This document shows, in pieces, positions 54,130 through 61,722 of a DNA stretch of 64,000 nucleotides. A program made the translations under genes and the position numbers. This stretch comes from Rhodococcus sp. 4CII (GTDB lineage: Bacteria; Actinomycetota; Actinomycetes; Mycobacteriales; Mycobacteriaceae): contig NZ_JACCFE010000002.1 in NCBI RefSeq assembly GCF_014256275.1, positions 5,746,001-5,810,000 on the forward strand, in the 5' to 3' direction. Position 1 is the stretch's first letter. The number at the start of each line of letters is the position of its first letter. Below the pieces are notes generated by a model. It was not told the DNA's origin, did no database searches, and saw nothing but the letters and a program-made list of their open reading frames with translations.

Positions 54130-55997
54130 CGGAGGTGCAGGTGGCGCAGCGCGGCAAGGGGCGGCTGCGGATCTTCAACGAGGCCGGTGTGCTCGCCGCG
54201 GCGGACGTGCACGTCGCGTTGCGGTTGTCAGCGCTCGGGGGCGAACCCTCGGAAGACGTCGTGCTGGCGACGGCGCTGGCGGTTCGCGCGGTGCGGGCCG
54301 GTTCGGTGTGCCTGGACCTGACGCGGATCCGGGAGGTGACGGTCGACGAGGAGTCCGAGGTCGACCTCGACGCGCTGCCCTGGCCGGAAGACTCGGCTGT
54401 CGTCGAGGCCCTGCGCCGGAGCCCGCTGGTCACGGGTGGCGCGGCGGGTCCGCTGCGACCGCTGCGGCTCGTCGACACCGCGGAGGGCGGGCTGCTGTAT
54501 CTCGACCGGTACTTCCGGCAGGAAGCGACCATCCGGCGGGTGCTCGACCAGCGTGCCGTCGGGCACCCGCTCGTCGACGAGCATGCGCTGCGGGACGGGT
54601 TGGACGCGCTGTTCCGCGACCAGCACGACGTCGGGGCGCCGTCGCCGTCACCGGATCGGCAGCGGATCGCTGCCGCGGTGGCCGCCACACAGTGGACGTC
54701 CGTGATCGTCGGCGGACCGGGAACGGGCAAGACGCACACCGTCGCCCGGGTGCTGGCGCTGCTGGCGAGGCAACCGGGACCGAGGCGGCGCATCGCGCTC
54801 GCCGCCCCCACTGGTAAGGCCGCGGCGCGATTGCAGGAGGCCGTGCGCGAGCAGGCCGACACACTCGGGCTGCCGCCCGACTTGGCCGCGATGACGCTGC
54901 ACCGGCTGCTGGGGTGGCAGCGGGGGCGCGGCAGCAGATTCCGCTACAACACGAACAATCACCTGCCGTACGACGTGATCGTCGTCGACGAGACGTCGAT
55001 GGTGTCGCTGACGATGATGTGCCGGCTTCTCGAGGCCGTCCGGCCCGACACCCACCTGGTGCTCGTCGGTGATCCGGATCAGCTGACGTCCGTCGATGCG
55101 GGCGCCGTTCTCGCGGATCTGGTGGGGCGGCCCGTCTCGGGAACCGAGAATCCGGTGCTCGCGCGGGTCGTCGGGGACGACTTGGACGCCGCGGACGACC
55201 CCCTCGAAGCGTCCCTGGGTGCGGGCGAGCGCGACCGGCTGCGGGGCGGGGTGGTCCGGCTCAGCCGCGGACGCCGGTTCGGCGGTGGCATCGCGACACT
55301 GGCGGTCGCGGTGCGAGACGGGGACGAGGACCGGGTGATCGAGATCCTGCGTGGCGAGGGTGCCCCCGAGGTGTCCTTTCACGATCCGGACGACCTCGAC
55401 GCGCTGCGGTCGGATGTGGTGGGCACGGCGGCCGCGGTCACCGGCGCCGCAGAATTGGGCGATGCAGCTGCTGCACTGCAGCATTCGGAGACGCACCGGT
55501 TGCTGTGTGCGCACCGGGAGGGTCCGTACGGCGTGCAGCGGTGGGCGCGGCAGGCAATGGAGTGGATCGGCGCGGCGACAGGGCAGTGGCTGGACCCGGA
55601 TCGCTGGTATCCGGGCCAGCCGCTGATGGTGACTGCCAATGATCACGATACGAAGATTTACAACGGCGACACCGGGGTGATCGTGCGGCGCGACGACGAC
55701 GAACTCGCTGCCGCCTTCCTGCGGGGCGCCGAACCGTTCCTGTTGCACCCAACGCACCTCGCCGCCGTGCAGACCGTGTACGCGATGACGATTCACCGCA
55801 GTCAGGGCAGCCAGTACGACACGGTGACCGTGGTACTGCCCGGTGCGGCATCCTCCCTGCTGACCCGGGAATTGCTGTACACCGCGATCACCCGTGCCCG
55901 GAAGCACGTGCGAATCATCGGAGCGGAGGACGCAGTGCGGGCGGGAGTGCAACGCCGGGTCCTGCGGGCCAGCGGGCTTCGGCGGGCGATTCTGTAA
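54126..55997 (+). CDS. recD: RecBCD enzyme subunit RecD (5'-3' helicase), 623 aa
   Basis: The second motor of RecBCD. Walker A GGPGTGKT is at residues 196..203, with VVDETSMVSLTMM and LVGDPDQLTSVDAGAVLADL further on, and the C-terminal motif MTIHRSQGSQYDTVTVVLP. An N-terminal domain of about 190 residues binds RecC. Length is typical. ATG 54126 is coupled to recB. About 75 bases of non-coding DNA follow before the convergent DUF4188 gene. Confidence 0.94.
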   Translation: MTEVQVAQRGKGRLRIFNEAGVLAAADVHVALRLSALGGEPSEDVVLATALAVRAVRAGSVCLDLTRIREVTVDEESEVDLDALPWPEDSAVVEALRRSPLVTGGAAGPLRPLRLVDTAEGGLLYLDRYFRQEATIRRVLDQRAVGHPLVDEHALRDGLDALFRDQHDVGAPSPSPDRQRIAAAVAATQWTSVIVGGPGTGKTHTVARVLALLARQPGPRRRIALAAPTGKAAARLQEAVREQADTLGLPPDLAAMTLHRLLGWQRGRGSRFRYNTNNHLPYDVIVVDETSMVSLTMMCRLLEAVRPDTHLVLVGDPDQLTSVDAGAVLADLVGRPVSGTENPVLARVVGDDLDAADDPLEASLGAGERDRLRGGVVRLSRGRRFGGGIATLAVAVRDGDEDRVIEILRGEGAPEVSFHDPDDLDALRSDVVGTAAAVTGAAELGDAAAALQHSETHRLLCAHREGPYGVQRWARQAMEWIGAATGQWLDPDRWYPGQPLMVTANDHDTKIYNGDTGVIVRRDDDELAAAFLRGAEPFLLHPTHLAAVQTVYAMTIHRSQGSQYDTVTVVLPGAASSLLTRELLYTAITRARKHVRIIGAEDAVRAGVQRRVLRASGLRRAIL

Positions 55998-56072
55998 CAC
56001 GGTTGCGCGTCGACGAGATCACGACGGCGAGGGTGGCCGACAGAAAGACGATCTGCAGGAGGGTGCGGGGGA

Positions 56073-56594
56073 TCAGGGCTTCGAAGGGTCCCGGCGAGAG
56101 TCCCTCCGCGGCGGCGTGGACGTCGGCCGGGACAGCCGGTTTCGGGCACGGCTCAACTTCTGTGAGACGGGGACGCGGGCGGTGGCACGTGCCAGGCCCA
56201 TCGCCGGCGCACCGACGTAGACCGACTCGGCGCGGCTCACCGGATAGGTCTCGTGCCAGACGCCGACCGCGCCGGGTGCCTTGCGGGCCCGCCGGTTGAA
56301 CGCGGCCCACGCCGGACGATGCTTCGCATTGCCGTCGCCGGCGTAGGCGTACAGCTTGTCGACGGAGTTCCAGTACTGAATCACCGTCGGGCCGCGCCAC
56401 CCGAACGTCAGGCGGTAGCCCATCAGGCCCGACGCTTCGTCTTCGGACAGTTCCCGCAGCATCGTCGGCATCGCCAGAAATGCCGGGAGCCACAGATCGG
56501 GTCGCCACGGCCGGTTGATGGTCATCCCGATCAGGAAGACCACCAGTTCGCCGTCGTAGTGGTGAGTCGAACGGGCGGGTTCGATCGTCGTCAT
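56073..56594 (-). CDS. DUF4188 family protein, 173 aa
   Basis: The chain VVFLIGMTINRPWRPDLWLP, then PTMLRELSEDEASGLMGYRL and GPTVIQYWNSVDKLYAYA, matches the DUF4188 family, a ferredoxin-like fold related to monooxygenase/aldoxime dehydratase-type proteins with no proven function. ATG 56594 is chosen. The C-terminus after residue 145 is Arg/Ser-rich. Such genes often sit beside a TetR- or PadR-type repressor. Here only a truncated one remains (56671..56760), with a symmetric operator between them. Confidence 0.82.
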   Translation of the reverse strand: MTTIEPARSTHHYDGELVVFLIGMTINRPWRPDLWLPAFLAMPTMLRELSEDEASGLMGYRLTFGWRGPTVIQYWNSVDKLYAYAGDGNAKHRPAWAAFNRRARKAPGAVGVWHETYPVSRAESVYVGAPAMGLARATARVPVSQKLSRARNRLSRPTSTPPRRDSRRDPSKP

Positions 56595-56610
56595 CGGACG
56601 CCTCCAAGAC

Positions 56611-56652
56611 TGGATATCAAGACTATCTAATAATGGATAGTGACAGTATCCA
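56611..56652. promoter_or_regulatory. 42-bp concentric palindrome, likely operator
   Basis: Outer arms TGGATA (56611..56616) and TATCCA (56647..56652) and inner arms ACTATC (56622..56627) and GATAGT (56636..56641) share one centre at 56631.5, with 5-base spacers on both sides. It lies 16 bases before the DUF4188 start and is AT-rich against the background. The design suits a repressor that binds as a pair of dimers. Confidence 0.65.
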
Positions 56653-56670
56653 ATGTCAAGGGGTGCAGGC

Positions 56671-56760
56671 ATGCCAAAACCCGGACCGCGCGGTGCGCAG
56701 CCCGGTTGGGTTGTCAGGGGTGAGTTACGGGGCCGGTGTCGGCGTCACCGGGACGACTGA
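56671..56760 (+). pseudogene. Truncated regulator, 29 codons left
   Basis: ATG 56671 follows AAGGGG at seven bases. The product begins MPKPGPRGAQPGWVVRGELR, similar to the N-terminal leader of TetR/PadR-type repressors, then stops after 29 codons before any helix-turn-helix is complete. It is divergent from the DUF4188 gene across the concentric palindrome. Its 3' end runs into the 3' end of the pentapeptide gene, so a deletion joined these two. If it is not a relic, it is a chance ORF. Confidence 0.4.
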
Positions 56761-57216
56761 GGCGAGTGCCCGCTCGTGTGCCTCGGTCGACCATTCGGGC
56801 TCGGTGGTGATGTTCATGTCGCCGATGATCGTGCCGAAGATATTGATGTCCGTGCTGTACAGGATCACCGCGTTGCGCTGCGAATCAGTGAAGTTCGTGC
56901 CGGTGATGTCTGCATCGCTCAGGTCGGCGTACGACAGATTCGCGGCAGCGAAATTGGTGCCGGTGAGGTTCGCGCGTTTCAGGTTCGCGCCCGACAGCTC
57001 GGCGAAGCTCAGGTTCACGCCGGCCAGATTTGCGAAACTGAGATCGGCGCCCGGGCACGTCGTGCGATCGTCGGGCGTCGGATTCGCCACGATGGTGCAG
57101 CCGTTGATCTCGGTGAGCGGATCCGCCGCGGCGGTGCCCGCGCCCGCGGCGACTGCGGCACCTCCCGCCAGCGCCACCGCGCCCAGTGTCCGAACCGTGA
57201 AATGTGTCCTGCTCAT
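56725..57216 (-). CDS. Secreted pentapeptide-repeat protein, 163 aa
   Basis: Signal peptide MSRTHFTVRTLGAVALAGGA ending near AAADP. About eight pentapeptide repeats of A(D/N)Lxx type follow (ADLSF ANLAG VNLSF AELSG ANLKR ANLTG TNFAA ANLSY ADLSD ADITG). A tail ends in Pro/Thr. The repeats form a right-handed quadrilateral helix; cytosolic relatives mimic DNA, but this one is exported. ATG 57216 is the start. The role is unknown. The upstream 214 bases hold an inverted-repeat cluster. Confidence 0.85.
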   Translation of the reverse strand: MSRTHFTVRTLGAVALAGGAAVAAGAGTAAADPLTEINGCTIVANPTPDDRTTCPGADLSFANLAGVNLSFAELSGANLKRANLTGTNFAAANLSYADLSDADITGTNFTDSQRNAVILYSTDINIFGTIIGDMNITTEPEWSTEAHERALASVVPVTPTPAP

Positions 57217-57316
57217 GCCGGACTGCCCCCTCGCGTAGAAACCTGCACCGTCATCGCCGAACATAGTGCCGAGCGCACTGCGCCGCACGGGGAACGGCGA
57301 CACCGGCTGGGCTGGT

Positions 57317-57395
57317 GCAGACGCACCCCTTCCCGGCAGACGCACCCCTTGTGCGGCCCGAATAGGGGTGCGTCTGCACAGAACGGGTGCGTCTG
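57317..57395. repeat. Cluster of four copies of a 15-bp element, two per orientation
   Basis: GCAGACGCACCCCTT occurs at 57317..57331 and 57336..57350. Its inverse AGGGGTGCGTCTGC is at 57364..57377, and a shorter inverse GGGTGCGTCTG at 57385..57395. The pairs can fold into a strong hairpin with a 13-base loop. It lies between the hypothetical gene at 57431..58132 and the pentapeptide gene, both transcribed leftward, so it may end the sox-sdaA transcript. It may also be a REP-like palindromic element. Confidence 0.8.
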
Positions 57396-57430
57396 TCGGG
57401 CGCCCCGGCTTCCGGGCCTGCCGCGGGCGA

Positions 57431-58132
57431 TCACCGATGCAGTGCTCGCGTCCGCGTACTGGCGCCGCCGGGTGAGCAGAGGCGCCACGGCTCGAGCAAC
57501 GTCTCGAAGTGTGAGCGGGTGAAGTCGTCCGATCCGACCAGATCGGCCACCGCGAGGGCGGCCGCGGCATCACGGACGGCGGTCGCGAGATTCGCGCACA
57601 GCCGCTCGTCCTCCCGCAGTGTCCGCTCGTCCATGTGGCACCGTTCCCACGCGGCGTCCTGAGCCCGATACCACGATTTGATCCGGCCGCTCGCCCAGGC
57701 CGCATCGCGGGCACATGCCCACGCGGCGAGCCTGCGGCGGCTGTCGACGGTGCCACTCGCCGCACCCAGCTCTCGGAGGCGGTCGTGCAGAAGGGCCGCC
57801 GCGTCGACGGCGTGCTCGATGACGTCCGGCCAGTTCGGGCCGAACGTCTCCGTGCATTCGTCCTCGGTCACGGCGAACGAATCGAGCACGCCGAGTGCGT
57901 CGTCCAGGGCGCCCCGGTCCAGGATGCCGGACCCCGGTAGCGCGCGTCGGCTCAGCAACTGGAAGACCACGAACGCATCGCCGCGGACGGGGGCGCAGTG
58001 CACGAGGACGTCGAGAACGGAGAAGCCCGTCTCGGGTGCGGAGTCCTCGTGGACGCGGTGCCGCCGAATGAACTGCGCGGCGCGGGCGGGCAGAAGCCGA
58101 AGTTCGTCGGTGATCACGTCAGCACTCGACAT
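57431..58132 (-). CDS. Hypothetical protein coupled to sdaA, 233 aa
   Basis: Not recognised. ATG 58132 lies 14 bases inside the end of sdaA, so it is translationally coupled. The product begins MSSADVITDELRLLPARAAQ and is rich in helix-forming residues. It has several Trp and Cys, with HRVHEDSAPETG and DRGALDDALGVL in the middle, and no signal peptide or membrane span. Position at the end of a sarcosine/serine operon suggests a supporting role, but nothing in the chain tells what it does. Confidence 0.65.
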   Translation of the reverse strand: MSSADVITDELRLLPARAAQFIRRHRVHEDSAPETGFSVLDVLVHCAPVRGDAFVVFQLLSRRALPGSGILDRGALDDALGVLDSFAVTEDECTETFGPNWPDVIEHAVDAAALLHDRLRELGAASGTVDSRRRLAAWACARDAAWASGRIKSWYRAQDAAWERCHMDERTLREDERLCANLATAVRDAAAALAVADLVGSDDFTRSHFETLLEPWRLCSPGGASTRTRALHR

Positions 58133-59501
58133 AGTTGACCGGAACGTTGACTGCCAGACCACCGGTCGACGTCTCCTTGTACTTCGAAAGCATGTCCGCG
58201 CCCGTCGAGCGCATCGTCTCGATGACCTGGTCGAGGCTGACCCGGTGGGTGCCGTCGCCCCGCAAGGCCATGCGAGCGGCGTTGATGGCCTTGCCCGCCG
58301 AGATCGCGTTGCGTTCGATGCAGGGGATCTGCACCAGTCCCTCGATGGGGTCGCAGGTGAGGCCGAGACTGTGTTCCATCGCGATCTCCGCGGCGTTCTC
58401 CACCTGTTCCGTTGTGCCGCCCAGGATTTCGGCGAGCCCGGCAGCGGCCATGGAGGCGGCCGAACCCACCTCGCCCTGGCAGCCGACCTCGGCGCCGGAG
58501 ATCGACGCGCGTTCCTTGTACAGCGATCCCACGGCTCCCGCGGCGAGGAGGAAGCGGATCGCGGTGTCGTCGGGATCGGCCCGGCCCGCGGGTGTGTAGT
58601 GGACGGCGTAGTGCAGCACCGCGGGAATGATCCCGGCGGCGCCGTTGGTGGGCGCGGTGACGATCCGGCCGCCGGATGCGTTCTCCTCGTTGACGGCGAG
58701 CGCGACGAGGTTGACCCAGTCCTCGGCGAAGGCGGGATCGCGGTGCGGGTCTTCCTGATCCAGCCGCAGGTACCAGTCCCGTGCGCGACGCCGCACGCGC
58801 AGAGCGCCCGGCAGGATCCCGTCACGGGAGATCCCCCGCTTCTCGCATTCCACCATGACGTCGCGAATATGGAGGAGCCGTTCGTAGATCTCGACGGTCG
58901 ACCGCTTTTCGCGTTCGAACCGGAGCATCACGTCGCTGATGGCGTAGCCGTGGCGGGCCGCGACGTCGAGGAGTTCCTTCGCCGACCCGAACGACATGCC
59001 GCCGGTGCTGGTAGCCGGTGGCTCCGCGCTCTCCGCTTCGGTGACGACGAACCCGCCGCCGACGGAAAAGTAGGTCTCGCGGTGAATCTCGACGCCCCCG
59101 GCGGCGAACGCGGTGATCGTCATTCCGTTCGGGTGCAGCGGCAGAATCGTCAGCGGGTGGAGGACGATCTCGTCCTCGGCCAGTGCGACCTCCTGCGATC
59201 CGCCGACCCGGATGCGCCCGGTGCTGCGCATCTCGTCGAGCCGTCGTTCCATCTCCTCGGTCTCGATCGTCTCCGGGAAATACCCTTCGAGTCCGAGCAG
59301 GACCGCCGACATCGTGCCGTGGCCCGCCCCGGTGGCCGCGAGCGAGCCGTACAGGTCGACGCGGACATCGGCCACGTCGGTGAGTGCACCGAGCGCGCGG
59401 AGGTCGGAGACGAACCGCGCGCCCGCGCGCATCGGTCCGACGGTGTGGGAACTCGAGGGGCCGACACCGACGGAGAACAGGTCGAACACGCTGATGGTCA
59501 T
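58119..59501 (-). CDS. sdaA: L-serine ammonia-lyase, iron-sulfur type, 460 aa
   Basis: Deaminates L-serine to pyruvate with a [4Fe-4S] cluster. It is the single-chain form: a beta domain (SVGVGPSSSHTVGPMRAG) is followed by an alpha domain with the cluster cysteines in VGCQGEVGSAAS, CDPIEGLVQIPC and nearby. Length is normal. ATG 59501 is four bases from the GcvH-like gene. Sarcosine oxidation gives glycine and methylene-tetrahydrofolate, which hydroxymethyltransferase turns into serine; SdaA would finish at pyruvate. Confidence 0.94.
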   Translation of the reverse strand: MTISVFDLFSVGVGPSSSHTVGPMRAGARFVSDLRALGALTDVADVRVDLYGSLAATGAGHGTMSAVLLGLEGYFPETIETEEMERRLDEMRSTGRIRVGGSQEVALAEDEIVLHPLTILPLHPNGMTITAFAAGGVEIHRETYFSVGGGFVVTEAESAEPPATSTGGMSFGSAKELLDVAARHGYAISDVMLRFEREKRSTVEIYERLLHIRDVMVECEKRGISRDGILPGALRVRRRARDWYLRLDQEDPHRDPAFAEDWVNLVALAVNEENASGGRIVTAPTNGAAGIIPAVLHYAVHYTPAGRADPDDTAIRFLLAAGAVGSLYKERASISGAEVGCQGEVGSAASMAAAGLAEILGGTTEQVENAAEIAMEHSLGLTCDPIEGLVQIPCIERNAISAGKAINAARMALRGDGTHRVSLDQVIETMRSTGADMLSKYKETSTGGLAVNVPVNYVEC

Positions 59502-59505
59502 GGGG

Positions 59506-59919
59506 TTACATCGCCTCACAGAGTTCGCCGGCGTATTGCGCGGGGGTGAGCAGTCCGTAGGCCGACGACGTCGGGAGGGGAAGGACGGCGAACAGCCAGC
59601 CACGGTGGAACGGGTCGTCGGCGACGAGTGCCGGATTCGCGAGGACGTCGGCGTTTGTGAGCGTGACGAGTCCGCTGATCGGTGCGTACACCGTGATCGG
59701 GGTCCGGTTCGACGACCACACCAGGGCGCAGGGGGCACCTGCCTCGATCGTGCTGCGAACCGCCGGAAGTTCCAGGCTCACGACGTCGACCTCGTCGACC
59801 GCCGCGTCGGTGACACCGGCCCGCAGCGGATAGTCGGAGAGGTTCTGGCCCGGTGCGAGGGCCAGCCAGCTGTGTGTTGCCGTGAACCGTCGATCCGAGG
59901 GAATCTTTCGAGATCTCAT
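59506..59919 (-). CDS. GcvH-like protein lacking the lipoyl lysine, 137 aa
   Basis: The fold of glycine cleavage H protein is clear: FTATHSWLALAPGQN at the start, DVVSLELPAVRSTIEAGAPC in the middle, then VYAPISGLV and HRGWLFAVLPLP. But the lipoylation loop, normally ES(V/T)K, reads VWSSNRTP, with Asn71-Arg72 where the Lys should be. It therefore cannot carry the aminomethyl arm as usual. ATG 59919 has AAAGGA upstream. Placed between a pabC-like gene and sdaA in a sarcosine-oxidase operon, it may be a regulatory or carrier variant. Confidence 0.8.
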   Translation of the reverse strand: MRSRKIPSDRRFTATHSWLALAPGQNLSDYPLRAGVTDAAVDEVDVVSLELPAVRSTIEAGAPCALVWSSNRTPITVYAPISGLVTLTNADVLANPALVADDPFHRGWLFAVLPLPTSSAYGLLTPAQYAGELCEAM

Positions 59920-60008
59920 GCCTTTTCCTTTGACAGTCGGGCGTAGTCGTCGCGGACGTCGCGCGTGCGATCCAACAGATCGGATATTGATATATCAGTC
60001 TGAGCCAT
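59916..60008 (-). CDS. Possible 30-aa ORF overlapping the gcvH-like start
   Basis: It runs from ATG 60008 to a TGA at 59916..59918 that overlaps the next ATG (ATGA). The product (MAQTDISISDLLDRTRDVRD, then DYARLSKEKA) is charged and helical. It has no Shine-Dalgarno site of its own, and its last codons are the ribosome site of the next gene. It could be a leader peptide, a short coupling ORF or an accident. It contains the palindrome TGATATATCA at 59988..59997. Confidence 0.3.
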   Translation of the reverse strand: MAQTDISISDLLDRTRDVRDDYARLSKEKA

Positions 60009-60071
60009 AACGGTAGGTCAGGTGTGGGGGCGGGTCAAGAGGTGATCGAGAGAACGTCTGGAAACGGGTGG

Positions 60072-60752
60072 CTACGGCCGGAGCGCAGCGGGCAGGACGC
60101 CCTTGAGCGAGCTCGTCACGGCCAGCGTCTCGGCCTCCAGGAGGTCGCCCGGTGTGAGAATGCGCTCGCGTATGAATCCGCGGTCGAGTTGCCAGGACCG
60201 CTCGACACCCGGCAGGCACCCCGACGACAACGGCGGCGTCCACCAGACGCCGTCGATCCGGGCCGCGAGATTCGCGATCGTGGTCTCGGTGACGTGCCCG
60301 AGTTCGTTGACCAGCACGACGTCGTCGGCCTCGGGATGGCGGCGCCGCCTGCGGTCGTACCGCTCGCGCACGGTGGTCTTGTGACCGAGGAGGACGTCGC
60401 GGGAGTCGACACGCTCGTCGTCGAGGACGAGCGACACGCACGACGGCGCAACCGGGGGCGGGAAGACGTCGACGTCCACAGCGCCGTCGCGGTGCAGGCG
60501 CACGCGGACCCGGGCCGCGCCGACGCCGGACAGTCGCCTCGCGAGAAGGCTCCGGATGCCTCGTTCCCCGAACTCGTACCCGAGCACGGACGCGGAACGG
60601 GCCAGGCGTCGCAGATGTCGCTCCCCGTGCCGCAGTCCCGTCCGCGGATCGTGATACATCGTCTCCATCAACTGAGCAGCGGCGTCCACCAGCTGGATCC
60701 CGGCCGCATCGATCGTCGCGAGACCGGCGGCGGCGGAGACGGCGGTGTTCAC
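60072..60752 (-). CDS. Class IV aminotransferase, aminodeoxychorismate lyase-like, 226 aa
   Basis: PLP enzyme of fold type IV; PabC makes p-aminobenzoate for folate from aminodeoxychorismate. LLGHKTTVRERYDRR holds the region of the PLP lysine. ETTIANLAARIDGVWWTPP and SSLKGVLPAAL are the usual later motifs. It is shorter than most PabC proteins (about 270), mainly at the N-terminus. The start is GTG 60752, overlapping the folP stop (GTGA). Next to folP in a folate-dependent oxidase operon, the PabC role is likely; a D-amino acid aminotransferase is an alternative. Confidence 0.78.
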   Translation of the reverse strand: MNTAVSAAAGLATIDAAGIQLVDAAAQLMETMYHDPRTGLRHGERHLRRLARSASVLGYEFGERGIRSLLARRLSGVGAARVRVRLHRDGAVDVDVFPPPVAPSCVSLVLDDERVDSRDVLLGHKTTVRERYDRRRRRHPEADDVVLVNELGHVTETTIANLAARIDGVWWTPPLSSGCLPGVERSWQLDRGFIRERILTPGDLLEAETLAVTSSLKGVLPAALRP

Positions 60753-61648
60753 TGGGCGGAGGCTCGATTCGATGCGCGACTCGGGTGGGCGGAACCACGA
60801 TATACGAGCGCCCGCAGAACGGACACCGCGTCCACGGTCGCGGCGACGTCGTGCACCCGGAGGACGGCCGCACCGTTCTGCGCGGCGACGAGGGCGGCGG
60901 CGACCGACCCGGCGAGCCGGTTGCCGACCTCGCGTCCGGTGATCGCTCCCAGCATGCCCTTGCGCGACAGCCCCGCCATCACCGGCAGCCCGAGGTCGGC
61001 GATCTCGGGCAGCCGCGACAGCAGCTCGAGATTGTGTGCCAGCGTCTTGCCGAATCCGAACCCCGGGTCGACCATGATGTGCGAGTTCGGCACGCCCGCG
61101 TCCAGGCAGCAGTCGACCCGCTCGACGAGGAACCGGCGCACCTCGGCCACGACGTCGTCGTACTCCGGAGATCTCTGCATCGTCTCCGGCTCGCCGCGCA
61201 TGTGCATCAGGCAGACGGGCACGTCCAGATCGGCTGCGGCGCGCAATGCGCCCGGAAGTTGTAGGGCGCGAACGTCGTTGATCATCGAGGCGCCCGCCGC
61301 AACGGCCTCGCGCATCACGTCGGGCCGCGAGGTGTCCACGGAGATCGGGACGGGCGTCGACTCTGCGAGGGCGGCGACGACCGGCACCACACGGTCGATC
61401 TCCTCGGCGACCGACGGTGGGCGCGACCCCGGCCGCGTCGATTCGCCGCCGACGTCGAGAAGTCCGGCGCCCTCCGCGGCGAGGGACAACCCGTGCTCGA
61501 CGGCCGCGGCGGTGTCGAGGTACCGGCCGCCGTCGGAGAACGAATCCGGGGTCACGTTGACGATGCCGCAGACCACGGGCACGTCGTCGGCGAGCGCGGT
61601 GAGCAGGCGGTCGGGGCGGGACGCGATGAGAGCAGGGGACGAGGCCAT
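60749..61648 (-). CDS. folP: Dihydropteroate synthase, 299 aa
   Basis: Joins p-aminobenzoate to the pterin diphosphate in folate synthesis. Motifs: GIVNVTPDSFSDGG, LDVGGESTRPGS, DPGFGFGKTLAHN and GLSRKGMLG, all intact. ATG 61648 has a GGAG about eight bases upstream. Because it sits in the sox operon and not in a folate-biosynthesis cluster, it is probably a second copy; the other folate genes are not here. It overlaps the pabC-like gene by GTGA and is separated from soxG by a strong hairpin. Confidence 0.92.
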   Translation of the reverse strand: MASSPALIASRPDRLLTALADDVPVVCGIVNVTPDSFSDGGRYLDTAAAVEHGLSLAAEGAGLLDVGGESTRPGSRPPSVAEEIDRVVPVVAALAESTPVPISVDTSRPDVMREAVAAGASMINDVRALQLPGALRAAADLDVPVCLMHMRGEPETMQRSPEYDDVVAEVRRFLVERVDCCLDAGVPNSHIMVDPGFGFGKTLAHNLELLSRLPEIADLGLPVMAGLSRKGMLGAITGREVGNRLAGSVAAALVAAQNGAAVLRVHDVAATVDAVSVLRALVYRGSAHPSRASNRASAQ

Positions 61649-61673
61649 CCGACGCACTCCTTCCAGATGGGAT

Positions 61674-61710
61674 CGGCCCGGTGGACGGCGCCATGTCGTC
61701 CACCGGGCCG
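61674..61710 (-). terminator. Perfect 13-bp GC-rich hairpin between soxG and folP
   Basis: CGGCCCGGTGGAC (61674..61686) and GTCCACCGGGCCG (61698..61710) pair exactly around an 11-base loop. In the transcript it follows the soxG stop by 12 bases and precedes folP by 25. There is no U-run. It may partly terminate, protect the sox mRNA end, or mark a processing site, so that folP is made at a lower level. Confidence 0.7.
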
Positions 61711-61722
61711 AGGACTGTCGCG

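Noticed and set aside
47561..55997. AddAB/AdnAB-type or phage-defence nuclease system
   Set aside because: Three subunits with RecC-, RecB- and RecD-type order and motifs fit ordinary RecBCD.
56671..57395. Insertion sequence or transposon scar
   Set aside because: Inverted repeats are present but no transposase fragment or target duplication can be seen; kept as a repeat element only.
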